A stretch of 35,118 nucleotides of DNA from a virus, in the IMG/VR virus record IMGVR_UViG_3300046170_000436, positions 1 to 35,118 of that record; one strand, written 5' to 3'. Made by a program: the position numbers and the translations under genes. The notes beneath the pieces are model-generated. The model was not told where the DNA came from, searched no databases, and saw only the letters and a list, made by a program, of their open reading frames with translations. Shown piece after piece: positions 1 to 10,400 of this stretch. Numbering within the stretch: the first letter of the stretch is position 1; each line of letters starts with the position of its first letter.

Positions 1-51
1 TGATTAGCACAAATTGGCATTCCTTCACACGGATATTATATATGTTTATTT
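1..51 (-). other. Left-edge intergenic DNA, possible gene start at 20
   Basis: Minus-strand reading gives a TATAAT hexamer at 40-35 and then an ATG at 20 that opens a frame (M-P-I-C-A-N) running off the window. There is no good -35 box 16-18 bases upstream, and the AAGGA overlaps the start codon. A downstream gene with its own -10 element is possible but cannot be shown from 20 bases. Confidence 0.25.
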
Positions 52-246
52 TTAGTGTCTTTTTTTGGATGTTTGCTTCTCCTCTAACATATATTCTACT
101 GTATTTGCTACGTCATTCATTGCATCACGAAGTTCTCTCTGACTTCCAGAGTATTGTTCCATTTTTGTGACACCATTCTTAAACTCTTCACATAAAGTCC
201 ATCTCCATACACTTACACCTTTCGAATACCACAAATTAATTTTCAT
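52..246 (-). CDS. Conserved small cyanophage protein, unknown function
   Basis: This gene encodes 64 residues. Its N-terminal half is rich in aromatic residues (LWYSKG, WRW). Its C-terminal half is an acidic-to-basic helix containing RDAMNDVANTVEYMLEE. I recall similar short proteins in other cyanomyoviruses, always as hypothetical. The ATG has a good Shine-Dalgarno (AAGGA, five bases upstream). It lies 19 bases downstream of tRNA-Thr on the same strand and may be cotranscribed with the tRNAs. No catalytic motif is visible. Confidence 0.7.
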   Translation of the reverse strand: MKINLWYSKGVSVWRWTLCEEFKNGVTKMEQYSGSQRELRDAMNDVANTVEYMLEEKQTSKKRH

Positions 247-265
247 AATAATCCTTTTTTAAATA

Positions 266-339
266 AGCCACTTACCCGACTTGAACGGGTGACCTGAGCT
301 TTACAAAAACCCTGCTCTATCCAACTGAGCTAAAGTGGC
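266..339 (-). tRNA. tRNA-Thr (anticodon TGT)
   Basis: The minus strand folds as a full cloverleaf. The acceptor stem is GCCACTT/AAGTGGC, the D stem GCTC/GAGC, the anticodon stem GGGTT/AGCTC (two G-U pairs) with loop TTTGTAA, and the T arm ACCCG/CGGGT with TTCAAGT. The anticodon is TGT, reading ACA. The 3' CCA is not encoded. An A-ending codon reader fits an AT-rich phage using a less AT-rich host. Confidence 0.93.
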
Positions 340-340
340 A

Positions 341-616
341 TCAATCTACAGGCAACAATTCTGGATTTTCAATTTCCAATTCATGTAGCATAGGGTGACA
401 TTCCTCCATCATAAGATAAATGCTAGATTTATACATCTCTTCTGCAGACCACCTTTTGTTTCCATCAGCAGTTTGAACTACTTCTGGAAGATTTCGTGCA
501 ATCTCTGGAAGTTCATCAAAAGTAAAAGGAACATTCTGTATCATATATACGAGAATAACTTTACTTCCTTCCTGAGTATCATACCAAGCATATTCGGTAT
601 CTATGCGGTAATTCAT
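341..616 (-). CDS. Conserved hypothetical protein between two tRNA genes
   Basis: This gene encodes 91 residues starting M-N-Y-R-I-D-T-E-Y-A-W. The frame is open further upstream, but that extension would read through tRNA-Leu, so the internal ATG at 616 is the sensible start. The protein is acidic, with a hydrophobic strand (VILVYMI), the segment TFDELPEIARNLPEVV and a C-terminal acidic helix. No signal peptide or membrane segment is visible. It resembles cyanophage hypotheticals near tRNA clusters. It ends one base before the tRNA-Thr 5' end. Confidence 0.75.
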   Translation of the reverse strand: MNYRIDTEYAWYDTQEGSKVILVYMIQNVPFTFDELPEIARNLPEVVQTADGNKRWSAEEMYKSSIYLMMEECHPMLHELEIENPELLPVD

Positions 617-651
617 TACACTTGCAGTGTACCCATTGTATTTATGGGTAA

Positions 652-736
652 TGCGAGTAGGGAGACTTGAACTCCCACGGGCATTATGCCCAACAGATTT
701 TAAGTCTGGTGCGTCTACCGATTCCGCCATACTCGC
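652..736 (-). tRNA. tRNA-Leu (anticodon TAA)
   Basis: The minus strand gives a class II tRNA. The acceptor stem is GCGAGTA/TACTCGC, the anticodon loop is CTTAAAA (anticodon TAA, codon UUA), and the long variable arm GGGCATAATGCCC is typical of Leu. The T arm is GGGAG TTCAAGT CTCCC. The discriminator is A and CCA is not encoded. UUA is favoured in AT-rich phage genes. Confidence 0.95.
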
Positions 737-742
737 AATAAA

Positions 743-956
743 TCAACCTTCTTCAGATTTCCAAGTTATTGGATGAAGACTACAATATTCGTTAAAAGTG
801 ATTTTCATCTCTTTATCAGTCAGTCCTGCGTTTCTTGCTGCTTTTGGAATATTCCACTTCGCCACGAATAACATTTCCATAGACTGTCGGGTTTCTGGTC
901 TCATAATTGTAGCAAGTCAGGATTTCTTCGTAAATTGAGGGTTTGTAATAAAGCAT
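743..956 (-). CDS. Small conserved cyanophage protein, frame broken once
   Basis: Two overlapping frames join into one 70-residue protein. The first, from ATG 956, reads MLYYKPSIYEEILTCYNY. After one extra base near 904 the second reads RPETRQSMEMLFVAKW and continues to the stop at 743. Removing one base makes 213 bases, exactly 71 codons. The product looks like a small helical cyanophage protein with a region (WNIPKAARNAGLTDKEM) that resembles a helix-turn-helix, but no function is assigned. If the break is real, an ATG at 904 could express the C-terminal 53 residues. The start directly abuts a conserved upstream element. Confidence 0.6.
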
Positions 957-1010
957 GAAAAAGGTAATAGGTCAAAAATTTTGGGGAATTTTTTTACCCC
1001 CTTTTTTGGA
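957..1010 (-). promoter_or_regulatory. Conserved intergenic element, copy 1
   Basis: On the minus strand this reads: G-rich arm, loop with AAAAAAATTCC, then GACCTATTACC, a T run and the ATG at 956. A second copy lies at 27172-27222 before gp59 with the same order and spacing. GGGG and CCCC (1000-983) can pair around the A-rich loop. TATTAC sits about seven bases before the ATG, where a -10 box for a leaderless transcript would be. The shared layout is visible; promoter or terminator function is inference. Confidence 0.5.
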
Positions 1011-1029
1011 ATTAAAAGTTGATTTTCCC

Positions 1030-1212
1030 TCAGACTGGAGACGCATACGCAAGTGTGTCTTCATCAAGCACGGCACGGCATAGTTCCAGAACACTCATGA
1101 ACTGGTCCACGGTTTCACAATCAAGAACCTTCTCGTCACCCTGCTCAGAGTACAGATAGAACTTACGCTTCACGGGGTCCACGACGCAGCGTGTGAGGTA
1201 GTCGTCTTGCAT
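1030..1212 (-). CDS. Small acidic cyanophage protein, GC-rich, strong promoter
   Basis: This gene encodes 60 residues beginning M-Q-D-D-Y-L-T-R-C-V-V-D-P. It is a compact acidic protein with alternating strand-like segments (KFYLYSEQGDEKVLDCE) and a helix (DQFMSVLELCRAVLDE). I recall similar cyanophage hypotheticals but no function. By my count it is about 53% G+C, while flanking structural genes are nearer one third to 40%. Its codons favour C and G at third positions. A perfect sigma70 promoter lies 25 bases upstream. There is no clear Shine-Dalgarno next to the ATG; the nearest purine run (AGGTAA) is about 15 bases upstream. Early, strong expression is likely. Confidence 0.75.
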   Translation of the reverse strand: MQDDYLTRCVVDPVKRKFYLYSEQGDEKVLDCETVDQFMSVLELCRAVLDEDTLAYASPV

Positions 1213-1236
1213 GGGGGGTGTTTTGCTTACCTACGT

Positions 1237-1265
1237 ATTATAGCGCATTCAGGCGTCCTTGTCAA
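1237..1265 (-). promoter_or_regulatory. Consensus sigma70 promoter
   Basis: On the minus strand TTGACA (1265-1260), a spacer of exactly 17 bases and TATAAT (1242-1237) form a perfect host-type promoter. Transcription should start near 1230 and run into the 60-residue gene. The -35 box overlaps the TGA stop of the upstream structural gene. The match is visible; early-gene use is inferred. Confidence 0.9.
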
Positions 1266-2279
1266 CCGTTGTATTCTGAGATTGATGTGGCATTACCAAC
1301 GAGAGCATTGAGACCAGCTTGATAATCTTGAATATTTTTTGTACGGTTTCCTGCCTCGTCATACCACACTGCCAAGTTCGTCTCGGAGTTTAGTTGACCT
1401 TAAGGTATTAATCCCAGAAGGATTATTTACATGTGGTAGTCCAATGCGAGCTCTAAGACTCGCTCTCCTATCATTAATCTCGCTAGTTAAAGCTGTAATT
1501 GAAGTAGCAGAACCTGGTCTCACAACATCAATATCTGAAAAGAAGTAATAATTACCAAGAGGTGTTTGTGATGTAACTACTCCTACTGCACCTGCATAAT
1601 CATTATCACCGGAATGATATATTGTCTGTCCAATACCTAAATTGCTTGCTGAATACTCACCAGATCCAGTGATGGTCCTAGATACTCTAATATAAGTGCC
1701 ATTGGCTAGTGGAAGGTCAGTTTCTCCATGACTTCCATTAGAAAGAGCTGGATAGTGATATGCTGCCAAAATATCTGGAAAAATTTGCCCCGTTAGTCCA
1801 AATATTTCTGTTGCAGGAGTTGTAGTGGTATTAGTTGCATAACTAACTGAACTAATTCCAGCTTGATAAACAATTCCTGTAGTTGGCGCAGTGGCTCCAG
1901 GTAAAATTAATTGTTTATCAGCAGGTGGATTGGATGTAGGTATTGCATCAAATGCCTCCGTCATTATGCCGACAATTTGCTGTTTCTTCGCATTAATTAG
2001 ATCAATATATTCTCTTTCAAGAATATCATCCATTGCCTCACATGTTTTTTTGATGTCTTTAAACTTTTGAAGTTGTTGTCCTTCATAATCTGGTCTCTCT
2101 ACCTGCCTACCATCAACAAATTCCTCAGGTGGATTCTCAACAGGAATTGGTAAAGGAGCACCTGGATTATTCTTTAGAGTTTCGTCATCATATGCTTTAT
2201 CAGATGTCAGTTCATCAAAGGCAGCAAATCCTGCCTTACCACCAGTAGTATCTTGTTTATCCTGAAATGGATTTGCCAT
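1262..2279 (-). CDS. Virion structural protein of the fibre/baseplate cluster
   Basis: This is the last gene of the structural block. One extra base near 1370 shifts the frame just after KLRD; without it the frame continues as NLAVWYDEAG to the stop at 1262, giving 338 residues. The N-terminal part is Pro/Gly-rich and acidic. The middle has a helix (FKDIKKTCEAMDDILEREYIDLINAKKQQI). The C-terminal half is a Ser/Thr/Gly-rich beta region. It overlaps the upstream gene by one base, so the two are translationally coupled. I recognise it only as a cyanophage structural protein; an adhesin or baseplate accessory role is likely but unproved. Confidence 0.65.
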
Positions 2280-2977
2280 TATCTATAACCTCCAATAATA
2301 AAGTCATCATTATTACCTGGATAATCTGCTGGAGATTCTCCATCATAAACAACATGCAGTTTTTCCTCATGATTATCCCGATTTATATAACGAGCAACCC
2401 ACACCTCATAGAAACAATCAATATTTGATGCAGTTCCAGATTTTATTTTAACTACCTTACCCCAATCAATACTTTCTACAATCAAATCCTGAGAAGATCC
2501 AATTTGAGTTAAAGTTACAGTTATAGAATCTGGATCAACCAGACCCTCCCAATAATCTGGAAGATTGATTGTATTTTTACCGGTCAATCTACCACGAACA
2601 TAGATTCCTGCTTCTGGACCTTCAGCACAAACGTGACGAATTCTTTTACCCGGTTGAGTTGCATGAGGAATATCAAAAGATTTGTTACCACTTGCCTTAC
2701 CAGTAACATTACCAATAAGGTTGCCAATAAAGGTTGGAGCAGTGACATTTCCACCATAAACTCCAGTTGCACCTACTTGTAAGTTTGTATCAACCGCAAG
2801 ATTTCCCAGTCGCATATTATAATGCAACCAAGGTTGACATGCTTCTTTTGGATATACTGATGCCTGAGTGATTGCTTTAGTTGGATAATCAAACATCGTA
2901 GAGAATCTACCAAAAGTTGGTTGATCTCCACAATGAGTACTCCAATTTATCTCTGGGGGTAAAAATTCAAATGCCAT
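2279..2977 (-). CDS. Fibre-like structural protein with FDIPH module
   Basis: This gene encodes 232 residues. The N-terminal half is variable (NLIGNVTGKASGNKS, collar-like glycine repeats). From residue about 103 comes a conserved module: FDIPHATQPGKRIRH, EGPEAGIYVRG, NLPDYWEGLVD, ITVTLTQIGSSQ and a C-terminal DYPGNNDDFIIGGY. The module recurs in the gene just upstream (2977-3777), so the two are tandem paralogues with different N-terminal parts. In cyanophages this module ends virion proteins and resembles the region around intramolecular-chaperone fibre tips; that comparison is inference. The ATG overlaps the upstream stop by one base. This copy is intact. Confidence 0.72.
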   Translation of the reverse strand: MAFEFLPPEINWSTHCGDQPTFGRFSTMFDYPTKAITQASVYPKEACQPWLHYNMRLGNLAVDTNLQVGATGVYGGNVTAPTFIGNLIGNVTGKASGNKSFDIPHATQPGKRIRHVCAEGPEAGIYVRGRLTGKNTINLPDYWEGLVDPDSITVTLTQIGSSQDLIVESIDWGKVVKIKSGTASNIDCFYEVWVARYINRDNHEEKLHVVYDGESPADYPGNNDDFIIGGYR

Positions 2978-3777
2978 TATTCTTCTCTCTTGTCGTAGTG
3001 GTATCCTGAAACAGAATATTCGTCATTATTGCCTGGGTAATCTGATGGACTTTCTCCTTCATATTCTGGAATAAGTCTTTCTCCATCAGATCCTTTCACC
3101 ATAGATGTGATAGTAACAGTTGATAGGAATCCCTCCGTTTGACTGAAGATATACTTTATCTTCATCAACTCTTTTCACAATTACATTTTGATGTGCTCCG
3201 ATTGGAGTTAAGTTAACTGTAATTGTAGTCCAATCAACTAGTCCCTTCCAATATGTAGGTAGCAAAATTTCATTTGTATTTCTTCACCTTACCTCTAACA
3301 TATACATCATTAGATGGTCCTTCAGGGCAGGTATGTCTTAATCTATATCCTGGTTTGGTTGGGTGTGGGATATCAAAATTCTTCTTTGCAGCAAGAACAT
3401 GTCCACCATTATTGGACATAATATCACCCTGTGTTATCAGATGGCGACCACCAAATATATCTTCTTTTGTATCAACAATTCCTAAGAATGCACTGGTTCC
3501 GGATACAGCAAGAGAGTATGGACTGTGATTACCTCCTGGCAATAGAAGTCCTGGAGTAATACCGGCAAGGGAAGAAATTGGTGAGTCATCAGAGTTAGCA
3601 TATGCACCAATACAAACTGTTGCATACGGAGTTATAAATTCAGTTGCTCCTCCAAAAACAGCAGGTCCCTCAATATACGAACCTCCATTAACTTTTACAG
3701 CACCCTCTCCGATAGCAGGGACAATACCAACTCCAACTCGGAGTTGTCCTCCTGTAACTACTTCAGTCTAAATTCAT
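2977..3777 (-). CDS. Fibre-like structural protein with FDIPH module, frame broken three times
   Basis: ATG 3777 opens M-N-L-D and is followed by an extra base, after which the frame reads EVVTGGQLRVGVGIVP. Further extra bases occur near 3277 (after VRGKVKKY) and near 3090 (after YHIYGER). Removing three bases gives 798 bases and 265 residues. The C-terminal module is FDIPHPTKPGYRLRH, EGPSNDVYVRG, LPTYWKGLVDW, ITVNLTPIGAHQ and DYPGNNDEYSVSGY, parallel to the downstream gene. It is probably a receptor-binding or baseplate decoration protein. The start was chosen because MNLD...GQLRVG is the usual N-terminus I recall for this family. Confidence 0.65.
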
Positions 3778-3781
3778 TTTT

Positions 3782-4412
3782 TTATGCTAAGGTAAAGTTC
3801 TTTTTGTGATGATAATCATTTCCATACTTATCTGCTTTAACAGAACTGGCATCAGTACATGATCTCATAACTGCTGCAATAAATTTCATCTGTCCATTTG
3901 CGACCAACTCTAAAGTGTTTGGTGTTGCTAATCTAAGAAGATTTTTTGCAGTACAATTAATCTTTTTGGCATCCAAAAGTAATACTTTCGGATGCATTTA
4001 ATTTAATGTTTCCTTGATCACTACTACCCACAGGCAACTAACTCAATGTCATCAGCTACCATTCTTATTTTACCATTACTGGCAATAATGTCAATATCAC
4101 CATTCTCTGCATTAAAGAATATACCATCCTGTTCAGTGTCAAGATCTGCGCCACACTTAATGGCAACAGTACCAGGACTGGTTAATGTTGTGTATCCTGG
4201 TCGTCTGTCCATCATGATCCATGTAGAAACGATGACGACCATCCTTTACCCTGTAACATCACAGAAGATGTCACATCACCTTTTCTATGGAACTTTACCA
4301 AAAGAAATAGATCCATGATCATTACCATACTTCAATAGCAGCTATAGTTACACTTTGATGTTTCAGATCCTTCTTTAGCTCTACTATTATCTGTATTAGT
4401 TCTAGTTGACAT
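3782..4412 (-). CDS. Virion structural protein, about seven frame breaks
   Basis: The translated frames interleave into one protein: MSTRTNTDNSRAKEGSETSK, TIAAIEYGNDHGSISFGKVP, KGDVTSSVMLQGKDG, RHRFYMDHDGQ, RPGYTTLTSPGTVAIKCGAD, GSSDQGNIKLNASESITFG, KKINCTAKNLLRLATPNTL, ending KKNFTLA. Each switch needs one base removed. Seven removals from 631 bases leave 624, exactly 208 codons. The sequence is beta-rich with short repeats like those of fibre or baseplate domains. Its place between the giant fibre-like gene and the FDIPH-module genes supports a tail-tip role. The indel density is far above the rest of the window. Either the assembly is poor here or the gene is decaying; I favour the former. 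Confidence 0.55.
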
Positions 4413-4434
4413 TTTATCTTTTGATAATAACTAT

Positions 4435-7400
4435 TTAAGCAAGATTATTTGGAGTTCCTGGAATATTAAGTCTAGGATTATTACTGTTGACATCAGTACC
4501 AGATCTCTGAATTGCAGAAGGTGTTGTAGTAACTTCAGCATCGATGCTCTCTTGTAGAGTTGCATAGACTTGGATAAGTTTTCCTGCAGTCTCATATCTT
4601 CCAGCAAAAGGAGTTCCATCTTTAAAGAAGACTTCACCATAGTATGCACGACCTTCAATATATCCAGTCTGCTTAAGACCAGCAAGGTCAGTGATTTGGA
4701 TAACAGTATCTTGAGGAACATTAACTGGATCTACAATCAATTTAGTTACGGGAACAAATGGTTTCCTTGGTGGTGGGTAAACAACTATGTTTGGAGTTCT
4801 TGTGATAGGAATACCCTCACTAGGAATACCAACTTTATCAATTGTACCAAATGGTCCTTTTGTGATAGGAACAGTTCCATATCCAACAATTTCAATAGTA
4901 TCACTAGTAATACCAATACCAGTCGTAATATCAGTTATGAGATCAGTTAGTATAACTTGACCAGGAACACCCTCAATTGTTGGGTTATCAGGTGGAGGAT
5001 AGGAATTTCCTTCCTGAACCAACTGAATTTCACTAACGGTATGCCCACCCCCAACAAGTCTCTTACATGGTGGTGAAATAAGAACAGCACTGACTCCTAC
5101 AGGATTAACCAACCAAGATCTTTGATCTCCAATTTCTACGGGTTCCTTACATGTAATTTTACAGTCAACGTATGTTGGATTAGTGTTAAAAGAAGTTCCT
5201 GAAATTTTTAGATTTTGTAATGTAAGTTTAACATTACGTTTTCCAGGTTGTATAGTTGCAGATTCAATTTTTGTTCCTCTTCCTCTTGCAGTTCGTATAG
5301 TTTGATATTTGACATTGTTCTTGGTTGTCATTGAAGCATCACTATCAAGTTCAACTTTATCTGTACTAACTTCAATTATTACTGAATCATCAACTTCTAT
5401 TTCAAATTTATATTCACCGTTAATTGGGAATTTGACATCTTCCCAAATCATTTCCCAAGTTCTGCCTTGAAGATTTTCTCCACTTTCTTTTCTTCCTTTG
5501 GGGAAAAATGGTGAAAGCAATCTTCTAGCACGACCAGTGCGAATATCTGAACCACGTTTGTATGTGGCAAGAGTTGGATTTAAAATTATACTATCAGTAT
5601 TTTCAATGATTCTTGAGTTATTTGTACCACCACCACGGGTAGTTGCGCTCCTATTTACTTCCTTATCTTTAACCTCATAAATTACACCATCAATTTCTGT
5701 TATTGGTTCTAGAACCTCAAATACTGCATCATCAAATCTATATGTAAGATCCCAAGTCCCTCTACGACGCCTTCTTCCATCTTTATTACTATTTGCTTTT
5801 TCAGTTCTATGTTTATTAGATGGGGTAAAGATGCCTGTAGTACATTGAATCATCATATCATTATTATCGTTTTTAGATCTAACGTAATCTGCAAAGACAA
5901 TATTGCTTGGATCTGTTTGACCACCACCTTCTTTCTTGACATCTGCTCTACCAAAACCTTTAGCCATACATCCTTGCTCAAGGATACCATTACCAGTAGT
6001 TGTAACTGTTGCTATTGGTTTAATATCAACTTGTCTTGTTGCATTAAATCTAACAAGTTTAGCGTCTTCACCTTTGGATCCTATTCTATTAAAAGTAACT
6101 CCATTAATTTCAACAGCATCCAAAGCAACTCCAGCAGTGTTTGGATTATCATCTACATCAAGATTAATCGTAACTGTAACATTACCTTTAACCTCAATAC
6201 CTCTACCATCATCGGTAAATTTAGCAGTTCCCCTCCTTCTGGTTCAACATTTTCAATTCTGATTACAGCATTTTGATCACTACCGTCACCATCTTTTAAT
6301 CTAATTGTTTGACCACTCTTTGTAACTTCAATTGGGTTATTACTACTGTTCAAATTCGTATAGGTGAGCGGAAATATTTTTGTGATATTTTCTGAGGTTG
6401 TTCCTGCGGAAGTTGATTTTCCAACTGTTATAGTTTTAGTTATGGCATCTTTTTTATTCTGATGTGATGTCTGTTTCCATGTCTTACCAGCGACTTTAAT
6501 GTTACCAACTGCTTTTCCATTGCTGTTTGGATCATCATTCCATGAGAGTTCTAAAGAAACATCACCATTACCCTTTACAATTAATTCGGATCCATCCCCA
6601 CTAAACTTTGCAGTTACTCCAGGTGATTTTGATACAATATTAAATTCTGCATCATTATCCATTTGATCAGTTGTATCAGTATAGATAATTTTTTCATCTG
6701 TAACTCTGACAATTTTAGCCTTGTTACCTCTACCTTGTGTTCCTGGTGCTGCTACTTCAATTGGATACGCTCTTTCTTTAGTTGTGGTTATTTTTGGTGT
6801 TCCAATAAAAGTAACTTTATAATCTGTATTACGTTTTACTTTTTTGGTTATAGATTCCGTTACTTTACTCTTCTCTACATTATTAATTGTGAAAGTATGA
6901 TCTCCACCTTTTTCTTTAAAGATGGCTTTGATGTCCATATTTTTTTTAGATCCTTGACCATAAACTTTAAATTCAACAGGAACTCTGATGGGTCTATCTT
7001 TTCTACTAGATTTAGTTACCCAATCTTTAGTATGAAATACTTTCTTCGTGACTTGTCTATACTTAATTATTTCACCTTGAGTGACATTAATATCAATTTG
7101 GGGCTTTACCTTTCTCTAAGAAAATTTTATTACTAGTCAACTTAGATTTTTCAGTTCTAAATCCATTAATTTTTTTAATTTCTTGAACAGTTTTGGAGGT
7201 AACCTCACTATTATCTGGTTCTTGAGTGATGGTACATTTAGCAAAATTATCAACAGTTCCTTTGAAGTTATAGAAACCTGTGTATGGAATATTAGCCAAC
7301 CAAGTGTTATCCCAAGACTGTCCACTATATCCACTACCTTTAGCACCGATAGGAAGAACCGGTGACATCGCATAACGATTCATAAATTTACTCCAAGTTT

Positions 7401-10400
7401 TTCTTCCACTAGGAGCACGATGACTACAAGGATGCCACTGCTCTACTTCTGCTTCATGTCTAGTGGTCCAGATTGGATTTGGTGGACAAGGACCATCTTG
7501 AATTAATGGTGGTTCTTGAGGGATTGGTGGTGGAGGTGCATGAATTGTTAAAGCAGCACCAAATGGATTTTGATTCCAAGATCTGCGAATAATAATTTCT
7601 TTTTCAACTTTAACATATGCTGTCTTAATAATAACAGCAAGACCCATTGGATTTCCATCAATAATAGATTTTCCTGGTACTTGTTGTAGGAAAAGCTTTA
7701 ATAGTATACTTTCCTTTCTTAACTTCTAATGGAAGAGTTTGTAATCCATTAGACTTTCCTGGACCTCTAAATCCTTTTATGTCTAATGTTTGTGCCCTGA
7801 ATTTATTGTTAAAAATTTCTAAACGAACATTATCATCAACCTGAACATCAATATTATATGTTCCAGATGCAGGAAATTCGACATTCCTCCATACGATTTC
7901 ATGAGTTCCTGCATATGCCAATGCAGAACCTTCAATACTCTCTAATGATTTTTTAGATGAATTATTTCTACCATTTTTAGGAGGTTTTGCAGGTTTTGAT
8001 TTTGGTGGATTAATGGCTCTTATATAATCAATCTCAAGTCCAGCATTTTTATCCCAACCATTGTTAAAATCGTCATCAAAAACAATTGTATTATCTACTG
8101 TTTTAAATCCAGAAGTTGAAGAACCACCGCTTGCAATAACTTTATAACTTTTTCCTGCAGTAAATTCACCAGAACCTTTAATTTTTTCTTTTTCTTTTCC
8201 AACTAAACGATTTTGCCCTCTCCCTAAGTTTACATTATTAATATTTCTTTTTAAATCAACATTTCCACTATCGCTTTCAATTTTAACATCTCTGACTGCT
8301 AATCCAGAAGTTGTTAAACTATCATCAACTTTTAATTTAAATCCAATTTTAAGCCTTACCATCACCAATAACCTTCATGAAGAGTTCTCCATTGGGTCCA
8401 CCCCTTCTTTCAAATTTTACTTTTGGTTCTTTAAATGTTTGTGGTTTAGGAACAGTAGGAGGAACTGATTTAATTTCTGGATCAATTTCTAATGGATTGA
8501 ATGGTGTAACGGCATTTTTAGCAAAAAAGTCTCCATAAGCACCTACACTAGGTCTTACTCTAAACAAAGGTCTATTTGCTTTGTCAATATATTGTTTAGT
8601 ATTAAAAACTACAGACTTTTCAATGTCAGATTTTTCTAATGACTCTCCTGTTCTATCATCAACAATATTTGCATCCTTAAGTTCTTGCCAAAGTTTACCT
8701 TTTAATCCGTAAGAGGCAACATCAAATACAAATTCAATATCAAATGTATTTCTACCCTTACCACCCTCCTTTAATCCAGGGGTTCTTGCAGCATTGGACG
8801 ATGTAAAGATTCCTCCTTTAACCGTAAAGATTTGCATGTCATCATTATCGTTTGCAGATCCAATGTAATCTGCAAAAATTCTATTAGAACTTCCTCTAGA
8901 TTCTTTATTTTTAGTACCGTTTTCGATGCAACCTTGCTCTAAGTAAGAATCCTTACTCTTAGGAATTTTCTTTCCGAGAGTGATGGTTTCAACTTGGTTT
9001 CCTTTTTTACCTGTCTGCTTAAATGTTTTATCACCAACTTTTAATATTCCAACTGACTTTCCATTACTATTTGGATCATCATTCCATGAAAGTTCTAAAG
9101 AAACATCACCATTGCCTTTTGTAATAATACTAGATCCATCCCTACTAAACTTTGCAGTTACTCCAGGTGATGTTGACACAATCTTAAATTTTGCATCGGT
9201 ATCCATTTGATCAGTTGAATCTGTATATCTAATTTGTTTATTTTCAACTCTGACAATTGCAGGAGATTCACCTCTACCGTTTGTTCCAGGTAGTGTTAAT
9301 TGGATTGGAGTAGTTCTTTCTTTGTTTGCATCAACTATTTCAGCAGTTGCTATGAACTTAACATCATACTTTGCACCAGAAGTTACTCTACGATATACAG
9401 TTCTAACTTTCTTATTTTCTCCATCATTATCAATAGTAAAATTATCGGTGACATCTGCGTTATTTGTGAAGACAGCAGAAATTTTTCTATGCCTACCACT
9501 TCCTGAACCAACAACGTTAAACTTAACAGTTCTTCCTTTACCACTCTGTCCACTATCAGCAGTATACGTTTCTGTAATTATTTTCTTTTGAGCTGCATTA
9601 AGTAAATCAATCCTAATCTCATGATCTCCTTTTAGAACCTCAAGTTTTTTCTTTACTGGATTTTTCTTGAAGGTGTTTGAAATGTTCATAATTGAAACAT
9701 TATCAAAAAAAACTTCTCCTATATTATCTGCTGCTCCTTTAAAAGTATATTTTCCATCATGAGGAAAATATTCTTTATACATTAAAGAATATGGTTTATC
9801 GGCCTTATCTGTACCCTCTCTATCGGATGGGAGTTGAGGTGCAACAGCATACCTATTCATAAAACTATCAGTAATCTCAGTCGTAAAAGTTTTATCTTTT
9901 CTTCTATTGAGACGATAAGTTAAGTCAAAAGTTCCTCTCTGGTATCTATTTTTTTTATTTGCTTCAATTTGCTTAAGTTTTTTCCTTAATTCTTCTTTCT
10001 TTTCGAGTGCTTCTTGCAGTTCTGCAGTGACAGCATGAACTCTGTTGCGAGCAATATCACTTCTTTTCTTTTGAAGGTCTTTAATCAAATCCTGTTTTTT
10101 TGCTTCAAGATTATCAATATTTTTTTTAATTTTTATATTTTTATTTTGAATACCCTCAGTATCAAAACTTATTTTTTTTCTACTTCCTGCTCTAAAACTA
10201 CCAATATTAGACATGACTTGAATGTCATCATTATCATTGGCAGATCCAACTACATCAGCAAATATAATTTTAGACTTGCCCCCACTTCTTTGAAGTTCTC
10301 CTCCTTCTTTTGGTGCTCTACCACCCTCTTCCAATAATCCCTGCTCGACATTGAGCGAATCTGCATTCTTTACTACCTTTCTTACATTTGATGTTACACT

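Noticed and set aside
35-64. TATAAT at 40-35 (minus) as a promoter for a gene leaving the left edge.
   Set aside because: No acceptable -35 box at 16-18 bases; kept only as a low-confidence note.
617-730. N-terminal extension of the 91-residue gene to an ATG at 730.
   Set aside because: It would translate tRNA-Leu. The internal ATG at 616 follows the tRNA directly and gives a compact protein.
970-975. TTGACC in the conserved element as a standard -35 box.
   Set aside because: At the 27191-27186 copy the sequence 17 bases on is ATGCCC, not a -10 box, so the shared element does not fit a normal sigma70 promoter in that register.
5809-6262. Long plus-strand open frames opposite the giant structural gene (also near 4570-4950, 6663-7136, 9300-9590, 10014-10337).
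   Set aside because: They run antisense to conserved coding DNA, have Ser/Ile/Phe-rich composition typical of reversed codons, and lack ribosome sites or recognisable motifs.
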